Notes under the pieces: generated by a model
The model's input: the letters and a program-made list of their open reading frames with translations, nothing else
Database searches by the model: none
What the model was told of the DNA's origin: nothing
Translations under genes and position numbers: made by a program
Part shown: piece by piece, positions 6,501 to 12,460 of the stretch
Numbering within the stretch: position 1 is the first letter of the stretch
Layout of the letters: the number at the start of each line of letters is the position of its first letter
Assembly (NCBI GenBank): GCA_023230175.1
Contig: JALNXV010000070.1
Location: 1-12,460, forward strand
Direction: 5' to 3'
Source: Candidatus Cloacimonadota bacterium
GTDB taxonomy: Bacteria; Cloacimonadota; Cloacimonadia; Cloacimonadales; WRIO01
Length of the DNA: 12,460 bases

Positions 6501-7883
6501 ATGAAAGCTTGGAAATTCATCACTGAAATGACGGAGAACGCCGTTCCGGTAGTTCTTGCACAAGAAGAGCAAGGCTGGGAATCGCTGAATGACAATGAGA
6601 ACAGCATTGATGCCTATCTCAAGCTTATGTGGTCCAGCCATGTTCCAGGATCCGCTGCTCCGGAAAGCGTGATTATTGCAGGCATTCAGTCTGCCGAGCA
6701 GCTGGGGTTGGATGTATCGGAAGCAGAGGAACTCATTCCTTCAGGACTTCAGGCATTGAAAGACAATGACATGATGAGCCTTCAGCGCATATCCGGCCAG
6801 ATTCAGAATGCTTTGAATCGAGCACCGAAGAATCCATCTTCTGAATACTGGAAGTTCAGGCAGTATGAAACGTTTGAAGAATACGAAAGCAATGTTCACT
6901 TTCCATCTCCAGTTAAAATCGATCTTCAGTCAGAGGATTTCAATGACAAGATCTGTGCCGGATGGCTTGGACGCCTCATCGGGGGAGCATTCGGAACAGA
7001 AATCGAAGGATATACCACTGAGAATCTGAGAGCAAAGTTCGGAAAGCTCGATCATTTCATCCGTAAGCCCAATACATACAACGATGACATCACCTATGAA
7101 ATTGCGCTGCTGAAGACAGTCCTTGAAAAGAAAGGGATGCCAAGCGCACAGGATATCGCACTTAACTGGCTTGCTTTGGTTCCGAGCGGATGGTCTGCCG
7201 AGCAGATGGCTCTAGACAACCTCAAGAAAGGTTTGTTCCCGCCTCAAAGCGCCTATTTCTGCAACCCGTACCGAGAATGGATAGGAGCTCAGATGAGAGG
7301 GGCGATCTGCGGGCAGCTCTGCCCTGGCAATGCCCGTCTCGCCGCCCGACTTGCCTGGAATGATGCATCGATTTCACATACAACCAATGGAATACTCGGA
7401 GAAGTGTTCAATGCGGTCCTTGTAAGCCTGTCTTTTGCTGGCAATGACATGCGTTCAGTGCTGAAGCAGACTGCCGGTCTCATTCCTTCAGACAGTGAGT
7501 ACTATTCTGTGATCAGGTTTGCACTTGAGCAATGCAAGTGCTCGTCTTATGAAGAAGCACGCAAGGCATGCCAGCAGAAATACAGAGAGTACAACTGGAT
7601 CCATGCCTATCCGAATGCTGCCGCACAGGTAGTTGCGCTCTGGTATGGAAACGGAGATTTCAGCCGTACCCTGGAGCTAATAGGGGATTATGGTCAGGAT
7701 GTTGACTGCAATGCAGCGCAGATGGCCGTCGCCGTCGGAACCATGAAGGGAAGCGCGGCGATTGACAGCAGATGGTCCTCGCCCTTCGACGATGAGATCA
7801 TAACCTATCTCAGAGGCAACAAGAAAATGAGTTTGAGCAGACTCTGCAGGGAAACCTGCATGGCTGCTGGATCATTATCATAG
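6501..7883 (+). CDS. ADP-ribosylglycohydrolase (ARH) family protein with N-terminal extension
   Basis: The gene encodes 460 residues, started by AGGGGGAG six bases before the ATG. Residues from about 148 onward form an ARH fold (PF03747): DKICAGWLGRLIGGAFG at the domain start, YNDDITYE (Asn194-Asp195-Asp196) in place of the usual TDDT metal site, and DVDCNAAQMA (Asp400, Asp402), the second metal-binding motif, usually DTDTN. The dinuclear-metal aspartates are therefore largely retained. The first 147 residues are an extension, mostly polar and helical in appearance, with no motif I recognise and no signal peptide, so the enzyme is cytoplasmic. ARH enzymes cleave glycosidic bonds to ADP-ribose and relatives. 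In bacteria they also occur beside nucleoside or sugar transporters, where protein de-ADP-ribosylation is not the obvious job. As first gene of the transport operon, 34 bases before the binding-protein gene, it may hydrolyse the imported compound. The fold is firm; the substrate is open. Confidence 0.85.
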   Translation: MKAWKFITEMTENAVPVVLAQEEQGWESLNDNENSIDAYLKLMWSSHVPGSAAPESVIIAGIQSAEQLGLDVSEAEELIPSGLQALKDNDMMSLQRISGQIQNALNRAPKNPSSEYWKFRQYETFEEYESNVHFPSPVKIDLQSEDFNDKICAGWLGRLIGGAFGTEIEGYTTENLRAKFGKLDHFIRKPNTYNDDITYEIALLKTVLEKKGMPSAQDIALNWLALVPSGWSAEQMALDNLKKGLFPPQSAYFCNPYREWIGAQMRGAICGQLCPGNARLAARLAWNDASISHTTNGILGEVFNAVLVSLSFAGNDMRSVLKQTAGLIPSDSEYYSVIRFALEQCKCSSYEEARKACQQKYREYNWIHAYPNAAAQVVALWYGNGDFSRTLELIGDYGQDVDCNAAQMAVAVGTMKGSAAIDSRWSSPFDDEIITYLRGNKKMSLSRLCRETCMAAGSLS

Positions 7884-7917
7884 AACATCGTTTCAATTAT
7901 TCTTAGGAGGTAATACG

Positions 7918-9006
7918 ATGAAAAAAATCATTGTGACCATGCTTGTCTGCTTATTGGCAATCGGCATTGTGTTTGCAAACGGGAGCAAGGAAACAGCTGC
8001 TGCTGATACTAATCAGCTTGATGTTGCTCTTCTGCTCAATGGAACCCTTGGAGACAAGGCTTTCTTTGATTCAGCCAACAGAGGAATCCAGGCAATCAAA
8101 GACCAGCTGGGATGCAAGACCAAAGTCGTAGAAGTCGGATTCGACGATTCGAAATGGGAACCTGCACTTCGTGATCTCTGCGATGAAAAGCATGACATCA
8201 TCATCTGCGGAACATGGCAGATGCAGGAAATTGTAGCAAAGGTAGCTGTTGACTATCCAGATCAGAAGGTCATCGTATTCGATACTTCCATGGATTATGC
8301 CAACGATGCGAAGGGCACATTCAAGAACATCTACTCAATCGAGTACAAGCAGAATGATGGATCTTTCCTTGCTGGAGTTCTTGCTGCATCGATGAGCAAG
8401 ACCGGAATCATCGGAGCTGTCGGTGGAATGGACAACACCGTTATTCTTGACTTCATGGTCGGCTATATCCAGGGCGCACGCCAGGTGAACCCGAACATCA
8501 AGATCCTTTCCTCTTTTGTTGGAAACTTCTCAGATTCTGCAAAGGCAAAGGAACTCACCTTCGCCGAGCACAGAATGGGTGCTGATGTTGTGTTTAACCT
8601 TGCCTCCAATGCCGGTGAAGGAATCCTTCAGGCATCAAAGGAAGACAAGACATACGCCATCGGAGTAGACAGCGACCAGGCCATGCTCTACATGGACAGT
8701 GATCCTGAACTTGCAAAGCTCATTGTTTCTTCAATGCTCAAGAGAGTTGACCAGTCCCTGCTGATTACCGTCAAGGCTGCTCAGGAAGGCACACTGGCAT
8801 GGGGATCAAGAGTTGCACTCGGAATCTCCGAGGATTGCATCGGGCTTGCAGACAACGAAGTCTACCAGTCAGTAGTTCCTGCTGATGTCAGAGCTCTTGT
8901 TTCTGATTATTCTGCCAAGATAAAGAGCGGAGAGATCAAAGTCGACACCGCATTCGGCATGACAAGCGATCAGATCAAGGCTGTTCTTGACAAAGCTGCA
9001 AAATAA
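7918..9006 (+). CDS. BMP family (PnrA/TmpC-like) periplasmic binding protein of an ABC importer
   Basis: The gene encodes 362 residues, with AGGAGG (7905-7910) seven bases before the ATG, the best ribosome binding site in the window. A signal peptide is evident: MKK, a hydrophobic stretch, then VFA (18-20), a good signal peptidase I site before NGSKE. There is no lipobox cysteine at the cleavage site (Cys11 is inside the hydrophobic core), so a soluble periplasmic protein is predicted. Family features of the basic membrane protein group (PF02608) are GTLGDKAFFDSANRG, a repeat of that pattern at FMVGYIQGARQVNPNIKIL, and DVVFNLASNAGEGILQASKE, followed by IGVDSDQ. Characterised members bind purine nucleosides, and some bind other small molecules, so a nucleoside is the leading ligand guess. 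The ATPase and permease genes follow directly, separated only by a hairpin. Confidence 0.92.
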   Translation: MKKIIVTMLVCLLAIGIVFANGSKETAAADTNQLDVALLLNGTLGDKAFFDSANRGIQAIKDQLGCKTKVVEVGFDDSKWEPALRDLCDEKHDIIICGTWQMQEIVAKVAVDYPDQKVIVFDTSMDYANDAKGTFKNIYSIEYKQNDGSFLAGVLAASMSKTGIIGAVGGMDNTVILDFMVGYIQGARQVNPNIKILSSFVGNFSDSAKAKELTFAEHRMGADVVFNLASNAGEGILQASKEDKTYAIGVDSDQAMLYMDSDPELAKLIVSSMLKRVDQSLLITVKAAQEGTLAWGSRVALGISEDCIGLADNEVYQSVVPADVRALVSDYSAKIKSGEIKVDTAFGMTSDQIKAVLDKAAK

Positions 9007-9024
9007 GCTTTTTAGAAAGTGATC

Positions 9025-9050
9025 ATAGGGGGCGGAAAGCCGCCCCCTAT
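9025..9050 (+). promoter_or_regulatory. GC-rich intercistronic hairpin after the binding-protein gene
   Basis: ATAGGGGGCGG (9025-9035) and CCGCCCCCTAT (9040-9050) pair perfectly over 11 bases with an AAAG loop. The stem starts 19 bases after the stop codon and ends 11 bases before the ATPase ATG. Only TTT follows the stem, so it is a weak intrinsic terminator at best. Such hairpins between a binding-protein gene and its transporter genes often shield the upstream mRNA or partly end transcription, giving more binding protein than transporter. The structure is certain; the effect is inferred. Confidence 0.8.
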
Positions 9051-9061
9051 TTGGAAATGAA

Positions 9062-10612
9062 ATGGAAAACGAAATTCTCGCGATGCGAAACATCGTTAAG
9101 ATATACCCCAATGGTGTAGTTGCCAACAAAGATGCGAACCTCTCTGTGAAAGAAGGAGAGATTCATGCCCTTGTGGGCGAAAACGGTGCAGGCAAGAGCA
9201 CCTTGATGAAGATCCTGTTCGGAATCGAGCAGCCCACTGAAGGAGGGATTTTCCTTCATGGGAAAGAAATTCATCTCAAGTCTCCTCTTGATGCTATAGA
9301 TCATGGACTTGGAATGGTTCATCAGCATTTCATGCTGGTTGAATCAATGACAGTTGCCGAGAACATAGTGCTCGGCGCTGAGCCGACAAAAGGCCTTTCC
9401 CTGGACAAGAAGAAAATCATCAAGGATGCAGAGGCAATAATCAAGCAATATAATTTTTCGGTTAATCCAATGGAGAGGGTCAGAGACCTTCCGATAGGAA
9501 CAAGACAGAAAGTTGAAATACTCAAGGCTCTTTTCAAGGGAGCGAAGATCCTGATACTCGATGAGCCTACAGCGGTTCTGACACCGCAGGAAACAGAAGA
9601 ACTGTTTGTCGAGCTCAACGGCCTCAAGAAGCAAGGGCATACTATCATCTTCATCTCCCATAAGCTGAACGAGGTGAAGGAGCTGTGCGACAGAATAACG
9701 ATTCTCAGGAATGGCACGACGGTCGGAACCTACAATGTGTCCGACGTGAGCCAGAACGAAATATCCAACCTGATGGTCGGAAAGAACATTGAATGGGAAA
9801 TAACCAAGCAGCCTGCAAAGTCAGGCGAAGTCCTTCTTGAAGGCTCAGCTCTTACAGTGGTAGATGAGGCAAAGCGCACTTTGCTGGACAATGTCTCGTT
9901 CTGCGTCCATGCTGGAACCATCCTTGGCGTAGTCGGCGTCGAAGGAAACGGGCAGAGCGAGCTTGTCGATTCCATAACAGGAATGCGTAAACCTGATGCT
10001 GGAAGCATCTATCTTTGCGGGAAAGATATTACAAAAACCAGCATCAAAGGCATTAGAAGTGCTGGAATGGCTCATATTCCTCAGGATAGGATGGAACGCG
10101 GGGCTGCTGTCGAATCATCTATCCAGGACAATCTTTTTGCTACTTTCACTGATGATCCCAGGCTGACTAACGGCCCGGTTCTCAAGACAAAGGAAATTGA
10201 AAAGTGGTCTGCTGATCTTGTAAAGAAGTTCACAATCAAGGCTGCTTCTCCTGCAATTCAGGTGAAGATGCTATCCGGCGGAAACATCCAGAAGGTGATT
10301 GTTGCCCGTGAGCTGTCATCGAATTCATCTGTGATAATTGCCGATCAGCCAACGCGCGGAATCGATGTAGGAGCTGCGAAGCTTGTCCATGAGCAGCTGA
10401 TAAAGATGCGGACGGAAGGGAAGGCTATTCTGCTGATTTCGGCGGATCTTGCCGAAGTCATGGACATAAGCGACAGCCTTGTCGTAATGTACGGCGGGCG
10501 TTTCGTAGCCTACTTCCCTGATGCACGGAAAGTCACAGAGAACGAGCTTGGACAGTTCATGCTAGGCCTGAAGAAGCAGAGTGCTGAAGAAATTGCGAGG
10601 TGCATGGAATGA
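9062..10612 (+). CDS. ABC transporter ATP-binding protein, tandem domains (nucleoside/sugar type)
   Basis: The gene encodes 516 residues with a modest GGA site (9053-9055) before the ATG. It carries two ABC domains, as in RbsA/MglA and the BMP-linked nucleoside importers. Domain 1: Walker A GENGAGKST (39-47), a degenerate signature LPIGTRQ (143-149), and Walker B LILDEPT (Asp167, Glu168). Domain 2: degenerate Walker A with GNGQSE (295-300) lacking the Lys, a canonical LSGGN signature (404-408), and a Walker B ending ADQPT (Asp428, Gln429), with Gln in place of the catalytic Glu. In the head-to-tail arrangement this gives one intact site (Walker A/B of domain 1 with the signature of domain 2) and one degenerate site, as is usual for this family. 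It powers import from the cytoplasmic face and overlaps the first permease gene by ATGA. Confidence 0.95.
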   Translation: MENEILAMRNIVKIYPNGVVANKDANLSVKEGEIHALVGENGAGKSTLMKILFGIEQPTEGGIFLHGKEIHLKSPLDAIDHGLGMVHQHFMLVESMTVAENIVLGAEPTKGLSLDKKKIIKDAEAIIKQYNFSVNPMERVRDLPIGTRQKVEILKALFKGAKILILDEPTAVLTPQETEELFVELNGLKKQGHTIIFISHKLNEVKELCDRITILRNGTTVGTYNVSDVSQNEISNLMVGKNIEWEITKQPAKSGEVLLEGSALTVVDEAKRTLLDNVSFCVHAGTILGVVGVEGNGQSELVDSITGMRKPDAGSIYLCGKDITKTSIKGIRSAGMAHIPQDRMERGAAVESSIQDNLFATFTDDPRLTNGPVLKTKEIEKWSADLVKKFTIKAASPAIQVKMLSGGNIQKVIVARELSSNSSVIIADQPTRGIDVGAAKLVHEQLIKMRTEGKAILLISADLAEVMDISDSLVVMYGGRFVAYFPDARKVTENELGQFMLGLKKQSAEEIARCME

Positions 10613-11682
10613 AGCTGAAACTTAAGAAACTCTCTTTTGATGCGAAATTTGATATAATCAGGTTTCTTGTTGCAATTGCAATAGCGGTTCTTCTGTCATT
10701 TGTGATAATCCTTCTTGTAAGCGAGGATCCGCTGCTTGCGCTAAGAAAGCTCTATCTTGGACCTCTTGAATCGTTCAGACGCTTCGGGAATGTCATAGAA
10801 CTTGCAATAACTCTGTCCTTCGCTGGAATCTCAGTTGCTGTCATGTTCAGTGCCAACCAGTTCAACATGGGAACCGAAGGTTCGTTCTATGCCAGTGCAG
10901 GGCTCGCTGCAATGGTTGCCCTGAGCTGGGACATGCCCCCTGTCATCTCTCCAATAGTATCGATTCTTATGGGAGGAATGCTTGGAGCCATAATCTGCTA
11001 CATACCGGCGCTTCTTAAAGAGAAATTCGGAGCCTCAGAACTGGTTTCATCCCTGATGCTCAACTATGTTTTCTATTATCTGGCAAAATACTTCTCCTAC
11101 CGCGAAGCATTCAAGGATCCTACATGCGGGTATCCTGCAACTTATCTTCTTCCGGACAATGCGAAGCTGGCTCAGTTCATACCTGGCACAAGAATCCATA
11201 CTGGTATCTTTGTCCTGATTCTTGTTCTGATTGCAATCTGCTTCTTCATGTACAAGACCCGCTGGGGCTATGCACTGATTCAGACTGGACGCAATGCCCA
11301 GTTTGCCAAGTTTGCTGGAATCAACACAGCAGTTGTGGTTGCCTACTCACAGCTGATCGGTGGATTCGTCGGAGGCATGGGCGGAGCTGTTGAAGTTCTT
11401 GGAATGTATGACAGATTCCAATGGCAGAGTCTACCAGGCTATGGATTCGATGGAATAGTTGTTTCAATCCTTGCGAAGAACAAGCCTCAGTATGTCCCCC
11501 TTGCAGCTTTCTTCCTTGCCTATCTGCGCATCGGCGCTGACAAGATGGCTACTTCAACCGATGTCACCAGCGAGATGATATCAATCATACAGGGAGTAAT
11601 CATAATGCTTGTCGCTGCACAGGCCTTCCTTGCAGGCAAACGCCAGAAAATGCTGGTAAAGGAGATTAGAAAGAATGGATAA
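10609..11682 (+). CDS. ABC transporter permease 1 (BPD_transp_2 family)
   Basis: The gene encodes 357 residues from the ATG at 10609, which overlaps the ATPase stop (ATGA). GAGG at 10597-10600 lies eight bases upstream. A GTG at 10600 would add three residues and is less likely. The protein is a polytopic membrane protein: a basic N-terminus, a long hydrophobic segment at about 19-41, then roughly eight to ten membrane spans. NMGTEGSFYASAGLAA is the family's N-G-EG loop motif, GYALIQTGRNAQFAKFAGIN is the conserved cytoplasmic segment, and GYGFDGIVVSILAKN follows. It belongs to the larger of the two permeases in BMP-type nucleoside importers (YufP-like) and would pair with the next gene product to form the channel. 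Confidence 0.93.
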   Translation: MKLKLKKLSFDAKFDIIRFLVAIAIAVLLSFVIILLVSEDPLLALRKLYLGPLESFRRFGNVIELAITLSFAGISVAVMFSANQFNMGTEGSFYASAGLAAMVALSWDMPPVISPIVSILMGGMLGAIICYIPALLKEKFGASELVSSLMLNYVFYYLAKYFSYREAFKDPTCGYPATYLLPDNAKLAQFIPGTRIHTGIFVLILVLIAICFFMYKTRWGYALIQTGRNAQFAKFAGINTAVVVAYSQLIGGFVGGMGGAVEVLGMYDRFQWQSLPGYGFDGIVVSILAKNKPQYVPLAAFFLAYLRIGADKMATSTDVTSEMISIIQGVIIMLVAAQAFLAGKRQKMLVKEIRKNG

Positions 11683-12460
11683 CAGCTTTTTCAGTCTGAT
11701 TTTCACAACGGACTTTGCCTATTCGATCCTCAGGGTAACTACGCCGCTGCTGTTTGCTACAATGGCTTCGGTAGTTGCGGAGAACGCTGGGGCTTCCAAT
11801 ATTGCCCTCGAAGGCATAATGCTTTTCTCCGCTCTGTTCGGAGCAATAGGATCCGGCCTTTCGCACAGTGTGTGGGTAGGGCTTCTTACCGCTCTTGCAG
11901 GCGGGCTTTTCATCTCGATGATGCTTGCGTATTTCGCATTGTATCTTAAGACCAACATTATTCTCTCTGGAATTGCCCTCAATACGCTGGCAACAGGCGG
12001 AACTGTGTTCCTGATGTATGTGATCCTTCATGACAAGGGAACAACATCATCAATCACAACGATTCCGTTTCCGAAGGTGAATATTCCTCTGATTGACAAG
12101 ATTCCTGTGCTGGGACCGATACTCTCCGGGCATAATATTCTCACCTATGTTGCGTTCATATCAGTATGGGTGGTCTGGTACATCCTGTACAACACAAAAC
12201 TTGGAATGCACATGCGCTGCGTCGGAGAGAATGCCGAGTCCGCGGCCTCTGTTGGAATCCATATCGTAAAGACAAAGGTCATTGCTCTTCTCATAAGCGG
12301 GGTGCTTGCCTCACTTGGTGGTGCATTCCTTTCGATGGGCTACATGACAGGGTTCACCAAAGGCATGGTATCAGGCCGTGGATTCATAGCCCTTGCCGCT
12401 GCTGCAATGGGACAGCTGAGTCCTGTTCCTTCAATGGTTGCGGCTATCGTTTTCGGCTTT
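11675..12460 (+). CDS. ABC transporter permease 2 (BPD_transp_2 family), 3' end outside window
   Basis: Translation from the ATG at 11675 is open for 262 codons to the window edge. The start overlaps the end of permease 1 by eight bases (ATGGATAA), and GGAG at 11661-11664 sits ten bases upstream. The visible protein has about seven hydrophobic spans. Family motifs are ENAGASNIALEGIMLFSALF, the N-(I)-x-EG loop, MRCVGENAESAASVGI, the cytoplasmic coupling-like segment, and GRGFIALAAAAMG near the visible end. These match the smaller partner permease (YufQ-like) of BMP-family nucleoside importers, usually about 300-320 residues, so about 40-60 residues are missing. It completes the binding protein, ATPase and two-permease set. 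Further operon genes, for instance nucleosidases or kinases, may follow beyond the edge. Confidence 0.92.
   Translation, partial: MDNSFFSLIFTTDFAYSILRVTTPLLFATMASVVAENAGASNIALEGIMLFSALFGAIGSGLSHSVWVGLLTALAGGLFISMMLAYFALYLKTNIILSGIALNTLATGGTVFLMYVILHDKGTTSSITTIPFPKVNIPLIDKIPVLGPILSGHNILTYVAFISVWVVWYILYNTKLGMHMRCVGENAESAASVGIHIVKTKVIALLISGVLASLGGAFLSMGYMTGFTKGMVSGRGFIALAAAAMGQLSPVPSMVAAIVFGF

Noticed and set aside
4539..7883. NUDIX enzyme and ARH enzyme as one ADP-ribose degradation pathway
   Set aside because: The NUDIX protein has MutT-branch features rather than ADP-ribose pyrophosphatase ones, lies on the other strand, and is separated by the kinase; the link is not supported.
1..12460. 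CRISPR array, tRNA, rRNA, insertion sequence or integrase
   Set aside because: Reading through, I saw no regularly spaced repeats, tRNA-like cloverleaf, transposase motif or terminal inverted repeats.

Overview
The window looks like a stretch of spirochaete chromosome, perhaps near Sphaerochaeta/Treponema. The best clue is the solute-binding protein at 7918-9006: its signal peptide ends in VFA followed by NGSKE, a style common in spirochaete binding proteins. Its operon also resembles the purine-nucleoside (PnrA/TmpC-type) uptake system of Treponema. This placement is an inference from protein style, not from a marker gene.

Region 1 (1-4494, + strand) is the downstream part of a DNA-targeting defence or restriction operon. 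It holds the C-terminal half of a Z1-domain protein (start outside the window), a PD-(D/E)XK nuclease-fold protein, and an AIPR (abortive infection phage resistance) protein. The three genes are packed tightly: an ATGA overlap, then TAA directly followed by ATG. The region is visibly AT-richer than what follows (30% GC in the 60 bases from 2161, 47% in the 60 bases from 9961, counted by hand), which suggests an acquired island whose right edge lies near 4495-4540. The trio matches the downstream part of known restriction-like clusters that also carry a MutL/MORC-like GHKL ATPase and a DNA methyltransferase; those would lie to the left, outside the window.

Region 2 (4539-6271) holds a small MutT-like NUDIX hydrolase on the - strand, convergent with the defence operon, and a divergent GHMP kinase on the + strand. 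The kinase carries motifs that match plant galacturonokinase far better than ordinary galactokinase. The 179-base divergent spacer contains a perfect 16-bp palindrome and a weaker LacI-family-like site.

Region 3 (6272-12460, + strand) is an operon with a recognisable promoter and dyad sites in its 229-base leader. It encodes an ADP-ribosylglycohydrolase-fold enzyme with an N-terminal extension, a BMP-family binding protein, a double-domain ABC ATPase, and two BPD_transp_2 permeases. The second permease runs off the right edge. A strong GC-rich hairpin separates the binding-protein gene from the ATPase gene and probably sets their ratio. Together the genes suggest import of a nucleoside or related ribosylated or sugar compound, followed by hydrolysis in the cytoplasm by the ARH-fold enzyme. 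The neighbouring sugar-1-kinase may belong to the same or a nearby catabolic theme.
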